The notes under the pieces were generated by a model, which saw nothing but the letters and a program-made list of their open reading frames with translations, searched no databases and was not told the DNA's origin. Both the position numbers and the translations under genes were made by a program. DNA of 64,000 nucleotides from Hoyosella sp. YIM 151337 (GTDB lineage Bacteria; Actinomycetota; Actinomycetes; Mycobacteriales; Mycobacteriaceae): positions 113,759 to 177,758 of the forward strand of contig NZ_JAPEIQ010000044.1 in assembly GCF_026041215.1 (NCBI RefSeq). Direction: 5' to 3'. Shown here one piece after another: positions 42,325-50,736 of the stretch; the stretch's first letter is position 1, and every line of letters starts with the position of its first letter.

Positions 42325-42807
42325 TCACTGCGTACGAAACGCTGCTTTGCCCGCCTGTAACCGGTGCGGTTCTAGGAGCGTCCGCTGGTGTTCCGCCCGG
42401 TCGATGAGGTGCTGAAAATCAACCTCGGGCAGCCGGGTTGTCAAATCAGCGAGGCTCTCAAGCGTGTGCCACAGCTGCTTCTTTCCCTCTATGCCCATCG
42501 TAAGAAAGTCGAGTTCATCGAAACGGCTCAGCGGGGAGTAGCGCACGATGCGGCCGTTCAGCTTCAATCGGCCGAGCCGCTCGGACGCGAGAGCGCCGAG
42601 CACTTTCACGGGGTTTTCGCGGAAACCTAAGCGCCGCATCATGTCACGAAACGTCTCGACATCCTCTGCGATTCCGGTTGCGACCTCCGCGAGAGCGTTA
42701 CCCACCTCCGTACCGCGGTTAGAGCGCTGTGACCGCTTCGCCAATTGGCGCCACCCAATGCCGAGCGCAAGCTGGTCGTTCATGTAAATAGCGAGAAACC
42801 GGTCCAT
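42325..42807 (-). CDS. Conserved actinobacterial hypothetical protein
   Basis: A 160-residue helical, basic protein from the ATG at 42807 (MDRFLAIYMNDQLALGIGWR); longer in-frame versions add an unlikely Cys-rich tail. The pattern GNALAEVATGIAEDVETF and RLKLNGRIVRYSPLSRFDEL is one I associate with a conserved protein of unknown function in mycobacteria and relatives. No membrane segment. Divergent from the MmcQ/YjbR-like gene 50 bases away. Confidence 0.82.
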   Translation of the reverse strand: MDRFLAIYMNDQLALGIGWRQLAKRSQRSNRGTEVGNALAEVATGIAEDVETFRDMMRRLGFRENPVKVLGALASERLGRLKLNGRIVRYSPLSRFDELDFLTMGIEGKKQLWHTLESLADLTTRLPEVDFQHLIDRAEHQRTLLEPHRLQAGKAAFRTQ

Positions 42808-42857
42808 GGTGCCGAAGTACCCGATACCGAAACAACAAACCGCTATAGCGTGAATGG

Positions 42858-43280
42858 ATGGCCACAGCACAAGATGACGAGCCCGCAACCGTAGCGGATG
42901 TGCACGACATCGCGGGCGGCATGCCGTTCGTTCGTGTGGAGAAGGCAGGGGCTAACCCGGTCTATCAGGTCGGAGGGAAGTCATTCATTTTCTTTCGCAA
43001 CCCTCGCCCGGACGCGTTCGATCCGGAAACTGGTGAACGATACGCCGACGTCATCGTGATCTGGGTAACGGACGCAGGCGAGAAGGACGCACTAGTGCAG
43101 GACGCCACGCGCCCCTATTTCACCACCCCGCATTTCGACGGCCATTTATCCGTGCTCGTCAGGGCCTCCCAGCTCCATGAGATCCCGCGCAGTGAGCTGC
43201 GCGAACTGATCCAGGACGCGTGGCTATGCCGGGCCTCGCGGCGCCGCGCCGCGGCCTGGCTCACGGAACATGGTTTGTGA
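42858..43280 (+). CDS. MmcQ/YjbR-like protein
   Basis: A 140-residue protein of the MmcQ/YjbR fold. FVRVEKAGANPVYQVGGKSF and the C-terminal RSELRELIQDAWLCRAS with AAWLTEHG match the family. Some members bind DNA, but function is not established. The gene ends 11 bases before the convergent uricase gene. Confidence 0.8.
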   Translation: MATAQDDEPATVADVHDIAGGMPFVRVEKAGANPVYQVGGKSFIFFRNPRPDAFDPETGERYADVIVIWVTDAGEKDALVQDATRPYFTTPHFDGHLSVLVRASQLHEIPRSELRELIQDAWLCRASRRRAAAWLTEHGL

Positions 43281-43291
43281 CATGGCCGTGT

Positions 43292-44209
43292 TTAGCCCAG
43301 CCAGTGCCGTTGTTGCGTCCACGCGGAGCCAGCATCCGGTGCGTCATCGCGCACCACCGTAGCCTGAATCAGCCCGTACGGCCGGTCATCAGCGTGAAAG
43401 ACCTCGTTGTGGTTCTCGATGCCGAAACGTTCGATGTCATAGACGAAGTGGTGCCTGTTGGGGGCGGAGAGTCGCATCTCCACCAGTTCCTCGTGCTCTT
43501 CGAGCACGTTCTTACCGATTTGGTAGAGCGTTTGCTGCAATGCCAGCGAGTGGTGCGTCGCGAACGTCTCGGTGATTATCTGGCGTACGGAATGATAGAC
43601 GACATCCCATGCCTCGCCCGTCCGCTCGGTGCCAGCGAAACGCCACTGCGCGACAAGTGATGTCGCCATGACACGGTCGTCCGTGGGTTCGAGGACCGTG
43701 AACTCGTCGGTCAGAAAATCGTGGAACTCCGAGCCCGTCGATTTGAGGATGACGAGGTCTTTGATCCCCCCGATCACCCACGCTTGCTGGCTAGAGCCGT
43801 CACCAGAAATGGTGATCGCGGCGGTTCGCACCTCAGGCCCGCGCTGCGTCCACGTGTGAGCGTGTTCAGCACCGCTAGCCGTAACGCGCTCCCAAGCGTG
43901 CTCGTCGATTTCTATCCGGGCTCCGGTGACCGGTGGTGTGTTGTCAACGAAATGCCGTGCCAGCGCAAGTCCATAGTCCTCGATCGACCCACCACCATGA
44001 GTCTTCGCGAAGGCGTACACCGTTTGCTTCTGCGTATCGGTCGGCAGAACAGGAGACTGGTCACCGTGGGTGTGGGCAACCGTGAAATTGCCCCGGAGAG
44101 CGGTGGAAACGGTAAGGTCTCGTATCTCGTGCCGCGGAGTGTCGCGGTAGATACGCACGACCCGGTTCTCGGCTTTGCCGTACTGGTTGCTGCCCAGAGA
44201 AATACCCAT
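43292..44209 (-). CDS. Urate oxidase (uricase)
   Basis: A 305-residue cofactor-free uricase, converting urate to 5-hydroxyisourate. The catalytic Lys12 (NQYGKAENR) and Thr57 (LPTDTQKQTVYAFAK) are present, as is the segment VLKSTGSEFHDFLTDEFTVL of the second tunnelling-fold repeat. It begins three bases after the OHCU decarboxylase gene on the same strand, so the pair is an operon. Full length for the family. Confidence 0.94.
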   Translation of the reverse strand: MGISLGSNQYGKAENRVVRIYRDTPRHEIRDLTVSTALRGNFTVAHTHGDQSPVLPTDTQKQTVYAFAKTHGGGSIEDYGLALARHFVDNTPPVTGARIEIDEHAWERVTASGAEHAHTWTQRGPEVRTAAITISGDGSSQQAWVIGGIKDLVILKSTGSEFHDFLTDEFTVLEPTDDRVMATSLVAQWRFAGTERTGEAWDVVYHSVRQIITETFATHHSLALQQTLYQIGKNVLEEHEELVEMRLSAPNRHHFVYDIERFGIENHNEVFHADDRPYGLIQATVVRDDAPDAGSAWTQQRHWLG

Positions 44210-44212
44210 ACG

Positions 44213-44731
44213 TCACCTCGCTGGTCGATCATCGGTCACCAACTGACGCAGCCGGTGCAGAGTGATTTTCTGAAGTTCAGTGCATGCGTTGCGCCACTCA
44301 GTGTCCGCGTCATTGGCGAGACGATCGGTAAGGATTGTCAGAAGTTCTTCTGCCGACCGGCCGTGCGCGAAAACAAGGTAGACAAACCCGAATTTAGATT
44401 CGTATTCGAGGTTCTTCGTGGCTAGCTGCGCGAGCACGTCCTCCTGGGCTCCCGCGACTTGCGCTTGTTCTGATTTCGAGTGTGCAACAGAGTGGCCCGC
44501 AGAGGGGCGCTCGCCGATCCGCGGATGCCCTTCGAAGCCGCTGCGGAAGTCATCCGTACCGATGGCCCTGAAGGCTTTGGATGCGACGCGCAGCAACTCG
44601 CCCATATCAGCAAACGGGCGAGCGTCAGCGATGTTCTCCGCCCACGCACGCGCCGAACAACAGCCGAGCAAGCGCGCGACCGCCTCCGCACGCGGAAGGG
44701 CATTGAATTCCGCCATGCTGACCGCCGGCAT
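44213..44731 (-). CDS. uraD: OHCU decarboxylase (UraD)
   Basis: A 172-residue enzyme that decarboxylates 2-oxo-4-hydroxy-4-carboxy-5-ureidoimidazoline to allantoin. The catalytic His69 is in GHPRIGERP and the C-terminal KFGFVYLVFAHGRSAEELL is a UraD signature. A second ATG five codons in (44716), with GGCGG before it, is an alternative start. Transcribed with uricase. The 5-hydroxyisourate hydrolase that should act between the two is not encoded in this window. Confidence 0.93.
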   Translation of the reverse strand: MPAVSMAEFNALPRAEAVARLLGCCSARAWAENIADARPFADMGELLRVASKAFRAIGTDDFRSGFEGHPRIGERPSAGHSVAHSKSEQAQVAGAQEDVLAQLATKNLEYESKFGFVYLVFAHGRSAEELLTILTDRLANDADTEWRNACTELQKITLHRLRQLVTDDRPAR

Positions 44732-44866
44732 GGTTACGTCCGTAGCGCGGCGAGCCGTTTCAGCTGCGCCGTGAGGTTCGTTAGCTCCACATGATCATCC
44801 AATCGGGTGTTGGCGATTTCCGCTACTCATGGCGCTGCTGATTCGTCAGCACGTAACAATGGAACG

Positions 44867-45415
44867 ATGGGAGGTGCTGTGGCTGGTGTGGTACTCGCAG
44901 CGGGCGCTGGCACGCGGTATGGGGCGCCGAAGATACTGGCAGAGCAGGGCCGATGGCTGATTGCTGCCGTACGGGCTCTTGCCGACGGCGGCTGCGACTC
45001 CGTGTGGGTGACGACCGGAGCAGCACGTCCACGCCTCCCTGAACCCGCCCGTGAAATCTACGTCCCGCACTGGAAGCGCGGTATGAGTGAGTCTGTCCGG
45101 ACGGTGATTGAGGTCGTGTCTGCTCTCCCGAGCGAATGTGGTGTGCTCGTTCTCCACACCGTCGACACTCCTGATGTCACCGCGGCGGTGACAGCTCGAG
45201 TGCTAGGCCAGCACTCCAGTGCACCTGGGCTCACCCGCGCCGCCTATCACGGTGCCCCCGGACATCCTGTGGTGATCGGACGGTCCCACTGGCCCGGCCT
45301 GCTGAAAACGCTCGCCGGCGACTCCGGTGCTCGCGCCTTTCTTGCGCGCCACGACACGCGAATGGTGGAGTGCGGTGATCTCGCGTCCGGCGCCGATATC
45401 GATGTCCGCACGTGA
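44867..45415 (+). CDS. MobA-like nucleotidyltransferase (MocA type)
   Basis: A 182-residue nucleotidyltransferase with the substrate-binding motif LAAGAGTRYG near residue 10 and the metal motif HTVDTPD near 103. These are features of MobA/MocA enzymes that attach a nucleotide to molybdopterin. The GTG at 44879, after GGGAGG, is an alternative start. It is convergent with fdhD and near an FdhF-like molybdoenzyme and divergent from uraD, which fits a role in molybdenum cofactor maturation for purine or formate oxidation. It lacks the Lys usual after the GxGTR motif in some members. Confidence 0.8.
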   Translation: MGGAVAGVVLAAGAGTRYGAPKILAEQGRWLIAAVRALADGGCDSVWVTTGAARPRLPEPAREIYVPHWKRGMSESVRTVIEVVSALPSECGVLVLHTVDTPDVTAAVTARVLGQHSSAPGLTRAAYHGAPGHPVVIGRSHWPGLLKTLAGDSGARAFLARHDTRMVECGDLASGADIDVRT

Positions 45416-45426
45416 GTGCACCGAAT

Positions 45427-46326
45427 CTAGCTGCGGATGTCAGCTAAAACAGCGCGTTTGAAGCCCATTTCGCTGACACCCGGAGATGGATCCGGAGCAC
45501 GGAGGAGGCTGATCCGCTCGGCACCCGTGTACACGTTCATCGAGTCGCCACGCAGGAAACCCACCAGCGTGAGCCCACTCTCCGCCGCCAGGTCAACCGC
45601 GAGCGAGGACGGGGCAGACACAGCAGCAAGCATGGGAACCCCTGCCATCACCGCTTTCTGCACAAGCTCGAATGACGCGCGTCCACTCACCATGAGTATC
45701 GTGTTGCGCAGCGGCAGCATGCCTGCTGTCAGCGCGTGCCCAATCACTTTGTCCACGGCGTTGTGCCGCCCGACATCCTCGCGGAGACAGAGCATTTCAC
45801 CATCAGACGTGAAGAGCCCGGCCGCGTGCAGCCCACCCGTCTTGTCGAACACCTTCTGGGCGGCGCGCAAGTGCTCGGGAAGTTCAGAGAGCACTTCCTG
45901 CTCGACTGTCATGGGATCTGCTGCGACGGACCATGCTGCTGTGGTGCGGACGGCGTCCAGACTTGCCTTGCCGCACAAACCACACGAGGACGTGGTGTAG
46001 AAGTTGCGTTCGAGCGACGCATCGGGCGGTTGCACCCCGGGCGCGAGGGCAACGTCGACGACGTTGTAGCTGTTGCGCCCATCGGGTGCGGCGCCGGCGC
46101 AGTAGCGGATCGCGGCGATATCGCTGGCAGCATGCGCAACGCCTTCACTGACGAGGAAACCCGCCGCGAGGTCGAAGTCGTGCCCGGGCGTACGCATGGT
46201 GACGGTGAGTGGGCGCCCGGCAACCCGGATTTCCATCGGTTCCTCAGCCGCCAGCGTGTCCGGTCGCGTCGAACGCGAGCCGTTGCGGATCCGCAGCACC
46301 GGTTGTCTTGCCGTCACGCGACCCAT
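45427..46326 (-). CDS. fdhD: Formate dehydrogenase accessory sulfurtransferase FdhD
   Basis: A 299-residue FdhD. The two sulfur-carrying Cys are in [12 protein letters not shown] (Cys115, Cys118), and the family segment [17 protein letters not shown] is present near residue 180. FdhD passes sulfur to the molybdenum cofactor of formate dehydrogenases. The gene lies three bases after the FdhF-like gene on the same strand, its likely client. Confidence 0.94.
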   Translation of the reverse strand: MGRVTARQPVLRIRNGSRSTRPDTLAAEEPMEIRVAGRPLTVTMRTPGHDFDLAAGFLVSEGVAHAASDIAAIRYCAGAAPDGRNSYNVVDVALAPGVQPPDASLERNFYTTSSCGLCGKASLDAVRTTAAWSVAADPMTVEQEVLSELPEHLRAAQKVFDKTGGLHAAGLFTSDGEMLCLREDVGRHNAVDKVIGHALTAGMLPLRNTILMVSGRASFELVQKAVMAGVPMLAAVSAPSSLAVDLAAESGLTLVGFLRGDSMNVYTGAERISLLRAPDPSPGVSEMGFKRAVLADIRS

Positions 46327-46329
46327 CGC

Positions 46330-48630
46330 TCACTCCCCCTTCGCGCCGTTGGTCGCCACCACACGTTCCAGCCGCACCACCACGCCTTTAGAGGTTGGTG
46401 TGTTGCTCACATCAGCGACACTGTCCAAGGGCACCAGCACGTTGGTCTCGGGGTAATAGGCGGCTGCCGAACCGCGGGCAGCGGGGTATGCAACCACACT
46501 GAACTCTCGTGCGCGCCGTTCAACCCCGTCGTGCCACACACTGATGATGTCGACGAGGTCACGATCAGCGAGCCCTAGGTCCTCCAGGTCGGCCGGGTTC
46601 ACAAGCACCACGCGCCGTGCGTTGTGGATTCCGCGGTACCGATCATTCATGGCGTACGGAATGGTGTTCCATTGATCGTGAGACCGCAGCGACTGCAGGA
46701 CCAGGTGTCCTTCCGGCGCCTCCAGCATCGCGAACTCATTGCACGTAAAAACGGCTTTCTTACTCGGCGTGCGGAAAACATAATCGTTGACGGGGTTAGG
46801 CAACCGGAAGCCGGCTGGCGCTTCCACTCGCTGATTGAAGTTTTCGAAACCAGGGACGACCCGCGCAATGCGGTCCCGAATCAAGCCGTAATCATCCTCG
46901 AACTCATCCCACGGGATCGACACCTTGTCACCGACAGTCCGCCTGGCGAGCCGACAGATAATTGCCACCTCGCTCAACAGACCCGGCCCAGCCGGTTCGA
47001 GCCGCCCACGAGACGCGTGCACTTGGCTCATCGAGTCTTCGACCGTCACAAACTGCTCACCGGTAGCCTGCTCATCTCGGTCGCTGCGGCCCAGCGTCGG
47101 CAGGATCAGCGCGATTTCCCCGCACACCGTGTGGGAGCGGTTGAGCTTAGTGGAGATCTGAACGGTCAGCCGGCAGCGCCGCAACGCCGCTTCGGTGACC
47201 TCGCTGTCGGGCGTGGCGCGCACGAAGTTCCCCGCGACTCCGATGAATACCTTCGCGCGGCCGTCTCGCATAGCCCGAATCGCATCGACCGAGTCAAGTC
47301 CGTGTGCCGCAGGCGGGGTAAAGCCGAATTCCTGGCCGAGCGCGTCCATGAACTCCTGCGGCATCCGTTCCCAAATGCCCATCGTCCGATCGCCCTGAAC
47401 GTTGCTGTGACCACGCACCGGGCATACACCTGCGCCGGGACGGCCAATATTGCCGCGCAGCAGCAAGAAGTTCACGATCTCCCTGATCGTCGGCACACCA
47501 TGTTTGTGCTGGGTGAGGCCCATCGCCCAGCACACGATGATCTTCTTGCTTCGCAGCACACGCTGGTGGACCTGCTCGATCTCAGCGCGCGCGAGTCCCG
47601 TCGCAGCCAGCACCGCGTCCCAGGAAACTTGACGCGTGGCGTCCGCGAACAGCTCAAAACCGGTGGTGTGCGCCCGGATGAAGTCCTCGTCGAGCACTGT
47701 TCCCGGCGCGGCGTCTTCCGCCTCGAGCAGCAGGCGGTTCAGCGCCTGAAAAAGTGCCAGGTCGCCACCGGGCCGAATCTGCAGGAACTGGTCAGCGATT
47801 GGAGTTCCGCGCCCCACCACGCCACGAGCGTTCTGCGGATTCTTAAAGCGAATAAGGCCCGCCTCGGGCAGCGGGTTGACCGCGATAACGTGCCCACCGT
47901 TGCGTTTGGTCTCTTCCAGCGCGGAAAGCATGCGCGGATGGTTCGTACCGGGATTTTGCCCGACGACGAAAATCAAGTCCGCATCGTAGATGTCGTCCAG
48001 GGAGACGCTCCCCTTACCGATGCCGAGCGTTTCGCCCAGCGCCGACCCACTCGACTCGTGGCACATATTCGAGCAGTCAGGAAGATTGTTGGTGCCGTAG
48101 ACACGGGCGAACAGCTGGAGAAGGAACGCTGCCTCATTGCTCACCCGCCCCGATGTGTAAAACAGCGCCTCGTCGGGCGAATCGAGCGCACGCAGTTCAG
48201 CGGCGATCAAGTCGAGCGCCTCATTCCAGCGAATACGCTCATAGTGCGTCGCACCGGGGCGTTTGACCATCGGCTCTGTGAGCCGGCCTTGCTGGTTCAG
48301 CCAGTAATCGGATTTAGTGTCCAGCTCCGCGATGGAATGCCGCGCGAAGAACTCGTCGGTGACGCGCCGAGTCGTCGCTTCGTCGTTGATGTGCTTCGCG
48401 CCGTTTTCGCAATACTCGTTGCGGTGCCGCCGGTCCGGCTCTGGCCATGCGCAGCCAGGACAGTCGATTCCGTTTGCCTGATTCAGGCTCAGCAGCGTCA
48501 GCGCGGTCTTACGGACAGAGGTCTGCGACAGCGAATACTCAATCGCGTGCCGCACGGCAGTAACACCTGCCGCCCACTCTTTCGGCGGCGTGACGGAGAG
48601 ATTGTCCTTCGGGTCCTCGAGGGAAGTCAT
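46330..48630 (-). CDS. FdhF/YdeP family molybdopterin oxidoreductase
   Basis: A 766-residue molybdopterin oxidoreductase. NQANGIDCPGCAWPEP (Cys57, Cys60) followed by Cys74 is the N-terminal iron-sulfur region of the YdeP/FdhF-like branch. MCHESSGSALGETLGIGKG, VVGQNPGTNHPRM and GRGTPIADQFLQI are cofactor-binding segments, and the C-terminal 130 residues are the molydopterin-dinucleotide-binding domain. Closest by pattern to alpha-subunit-like enzymes thought to oxidise formate or handle acid stress; the natural substrate is not settled. Served by fdhD next door and modABC at 8.6-11.2 kb. Preceded by about 170 bases with no clear operator. Confidence 0.9.
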   Translation of the reverse strand: MTSLEDPKDNLSVTPPKEWAAGVTAVRHAIEYSLSQTSVRKTALTLLSLNQANGIDCPGCAWPEPDRRHRNEYCENGAKHINDEATTRRVTDEFFARHSIAELDTKSDYWLNQQGRLTEPMVKRPGATHYERIRWNEALDLIAAELRALDSPDEALFYTSGRVSNEAAFLLQLFARVYGTNNLPDCSNMCHESSGSALGETLGIGKGSVSLDDIYDADLIFVVGQNPGTNHPRMLSALEETKRNGGHVIAVNPLPEAGLIRFKNPQNARGVVGRGTPIADQFLQIRPGGDLALFQALNRLLLEAEDAAPGTVLDEDFIRAHTTGFELFADATRQVSWDAVLAATGLARAEIEQVHQRVLRSKKIIVCWAMGLTQHKHGVPTIREIVNFLLLRGNIGRPGAGVCPVRGHSNVQGDRTMGIWERMPQEFMDALGQEFGFTPPAAHGLDSVDAIRAMRDGRAKVFIGVAGNFVRATPDSEVTEAALRRCRLTVQISTKLNRSHTVCGEIALILPTLGRSDRDEQATGEQFVTVEDSMSQVHASRGRLEPAGPGLLSEVAIICRLARRTVGDKVSIPWDEFEDDYGLIRDRIARVVPGFENFNQRVEAPAGFRLPNPVNDYVFRTPSKKAVFTCNEFAMLEAPEGHLVLQSLRSHDQWNTIPYAMNDRYRGIHNARRVVLVNPADLEDLGLADRDLVDIISVWHDGVERRAREFSVVAYPAARGSAAAYYPETNVLVPLDSVADVSNTPTSKGVVVRLERVVATNGAKGE

Positions 48631-48802
48631 ATTTTGCTTCTATCTACTCGCGTGCGTCCGCTTAATAAGTGAAGGATCCGCCATATCAGGAAGGACGTCA
48701 AAGAAATCTGTTCGATGCCGTGATAACCAACAGTTATCGCGGGCTGCCGGGGGGGAATGCCGACGCGGCGCGGAAAGTTCACAGTGAAATGAGGGCTTGG
48801 CA

Positions 48803-49627
48803 ATGAGTGACGCGATGGGGCTGCGACACGGTGAAACCGCGCGGTTCTGGCGGCATCCGACGGCACCTTCGCTGGACATGCTCACGGCACGGTTTATTGA
48901 CTACCGCTACGACCGGCATATCCATGACACGTACGCGATCGCGGTGATTGAGGCGGGTGTCGAGGAGTACTTCATCGATGGCGAAACGGAACGTGCGGGT
49001 CCTGGCGCGGTGGTCGTTGTCCCGCCTGGCGTTGTGCACACGGGGCACGCGGGCGCCCCGGAGGGCTGGCGCTACCGAGTCCTCTACCCAGACACGCAGC
49101 TCGTCGGTGAAGTCGCCCGCGAACTCGGAGTTCGTGGCAGTCCGGCGTTTACCCGAACCACCGCGTACGCCCCCGGCTTGTGGTTACTCATTCGTGGTGC
49201 GCACCATGCCGCTGAAGCCGGTGACACGCTCGCGGCGTCGACACTGCTGCGCAGCACGCTCGGTCGATTAGTCGCCGACCTTGGCAGCCAGCGCACCGTA
49301 CTTGCTGGCCCCGATCCTGAGATTCGGGACGTCCGGGACATGCTGCATTCGCGCCTCACAGATCCGCCGACGCTTGAGGAGCTGGCCGCCACCGTCGGCA
49401 GCAGCACGTTTTCGGTGCTGCGCGCATTTCGGCGTGCGTACGGCCTGCCGCCGCACGCCTACCTGAACCAAGTGCGTGTGCAGAGGGCACGAACATTGCT
49501 GCGCCGCGGCCTCAAGCCTGCCGAAACGGCATACCAGGTAGGGTTCGCCGATCAAGCACACCTCACCCGTCATTTCAAACGTACGGTGGGTGTGACGCCA
49601 GGCGCATACCAGCGAGGTGTGCAATAA
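48803..49627 (+). CDS. AraC family transcriptional regulator (cupin type)
   Basis: A 274-residue regulator. The N-terminal cupin (FIDYRYDRHIHDTYAIAVIE, then PGAVVVVPPGVVHTG) has ligand-binding His residues, and the C-terminal AraC domain holds two helix-turn-helices (LEELAATVGSSTFSVLRAFR and PAETAYQVGFADQAHLTRHF). The ATG at 48803 has GAGGG upstream. It is directly followed by azlCD on the same strand, a common actinobacterial arrangement, so it probably controls that exporter. Confidence 0.9.
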   Translation: MSDAMGLRHGETARFWRHPTAPSLDMLTARFIDYRYDRHIHDTYAIAVIEAGVEEYFIDGETERAGPGAVVVVPPGVVHTGHAGAPEGWRYRVLYPDTQLVGEVARELGVRGSPAFTRTTAYAPGLWLLIRGAHHAAEAGDTLAASTLLRSTLGRLVADLGSQRTVLAGPDPEIRDVRDMLHSRLTDPPTLEELAATVGSSTFSVLRAFRRAYGLPPHAYLNQVRVQRARTLLRRGLKPAETAYQVGFADQAHLTRHFKRTVGVTPGAYQRGVQ

Positions 49628-49669
49628 CATTCAAGCCCGTGCGGCGTGGAGGTTCGTATCGTCCCGGCT

Positions 49670-50344
49670 ATGTCGACGATTGTGCTGTCGCCCCCTGTCC
49701 GCAACGGCCTGGCCGTCGGCGTGGGCGTAGGGTTGTCTGGGTTCGCGTTCGGATCCGCAGGGGTGACCGCCGGGCTCAGTGTCGCGCAGACATGCGCATT
49801 GAGCCTTGCGGCGTTCACTGGAGCGTCTCAATTCGCCTTCGCGGGTGTTTTCGCCAGCGGCGGCAGCCTGCTCGCGGGCACAGCCGGGGCGCTGCTGCTC
49901 GGCGCGCGCAACACGTTGTACGGGTTGCGGCTTGCTGACCACCTGGCGTGGCGGGGCGGCAAGCGCGCGCTGGCGGCGCACGGCGTCATCGATGAAACGG
50001 CGGCCGTGTCCATCGGTTACCGCAGCCGCGGTGAGGCGCGTCTCGCGTTTCTCACCACAGCAGTCACGCTTTACGTCCTGTGGAACGCGACCACATTCGC
50101 CGGCGCGCTCGCGACCGGCCAGGTCACCGATCCAGCTGTCCTCGGGCTTGACGCAGTCGGCCCTGCGGTGTTCCTCGCGCTGATCTGGCCACGGTTGCAG
50201 GATGGTGGCCGTGAGCGTGTCGTGGCCTTGCTCGCCGTGCTGATCGCAATCGCGACGGTGCCGTTGCTTCCGGCCGGGCTGCCGGTGCTGCTCGCGGCGG
50301 CCGCCACTTTTGCAGTCTTCTTGAGGCGGGGTGCCGGGTCATGA
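49670..50344 (+). CDS. azlC: AzlC family branched-chain amino acid exporter subunit
   Basis: A 224-residue membrane protein with about six hydrophobic helices and AzlC features: GLSGFAFGSAG near the N-terminus, LAAFTGASQFAFAGVFASGG and ARNTLYGLRLA. The ATG at 49670 is preferred; a GTG at 49646 lies closer to the AraC stop but before the GGAGG at 49648-49652. With AzlD it exports branched-chain or related amino acids. The stop overlaps azlD by ATGA. Confidence 0.88.
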   Translation: MSTIVLSPPVRNGLAVGVGVGLSGFAFGSAGVTAGLSVAQTCALSLAAFTGASQFAFAGVFASGGSLLAGTAGALLLGARNTLYGLRLADHLAWRGGKRALAAHGVIDETAAVSIGYRSRGEARLAFLTTAVTLYVLWNATTFAGALATGQVTDPAVLGLDAVGPAVFLALIWPRLQDGGRERVVALLAVLIAIATVPLLPAGLPVLLAAAATFAVFLRRGAGS

Positions 50345-50652
50345 CGGTGTGGTTCGCGGTTATCGCGCTCTGCGCAGGCTGCTACTTCTTGAAGTTCGCT
50401 GGTCTCGCGGCCCCGGCACAGTTGCGGGAGCACCCCGTGGTGCAGCGTTTCGCGTATATGGTGCCGGTGGCACTGCTCGCAGCGCTTGTCGTCGTACAAA
50501 CATTCTCGGAGGGGCAGACCTTGGTGCTGGATTGGCCCCGCACCGCGGGAGTTGGCACGGCCGCAGTCGCGCTTGCGTTACGGGCGCCCTTCTTGGTGGT
50601 ACTGATCGCGGCGGCTGCGGTCACCGCTGGGTTGCGGTGGGCAGGCGCCTAG
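50341..50652 (+). CDS. azlD: AzlD family small exporter subunit
   Basis: A 103-residue membrane protein with three to four helices, the size and pattern of AzlD (ALCAGCYFLKFAGL, then HPVVQRFAYMVPVALLAALVV). Coupled to azlC by ATGA. A strong hairpin follows 21 bases after the stop. Confidence 0.88.
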   Translation: MTVWFAVIALCAGCYFLKFAGLAAPAQLREHPVVQRFAYMVPVALLAALVVVQTFSEGQTLVLDWPRTAGVGTAAVALALRAPFLVVLIAAAAVTAGLRWAGA

Positions 50653-50672
50653 CCTACGGGCAAACTCACGAT

Positions 50673-50717
50673 AAACGGGACAGGTTCACAGTTCGTTCCC
50701 GTGAATCTGTCCCGTTT
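50673..50717. terminator. Bidirectional hairpin between azlD and the monooxygenase gene
   Basis: AAACGGGACAGGTTCAC at 50673-50689 pairs with GTGAATCTGTCCCGTTT at 50701-50717, 17 bases with one G-T wobble, around an 11-base loop. The stem ends in A/T runs on both sides and lies between two convergent genes, so it can stop transcription from either direction. Confidence 0.8.
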
Positions 50718-50736
50718 GTCGTGCGTTGGCGGTGGA

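Noticed and set aside
46624..48672. Very long open frame on the plus strand opposite the FdhF/YdeP-type gene (682 residues)
   Set aside because: It is the antisense of a well-supported molybdoenzyme, has Arg/His-rich composition without any motif and no ribosome binding site. High GC makes such frames common.
50653..50736. Possible riboswitch or small RNA from the strong hairpin
   Set aside because: It lies between convergent genes with A/T-rich ends on both sides, the pattern of a bidirectional terminator.
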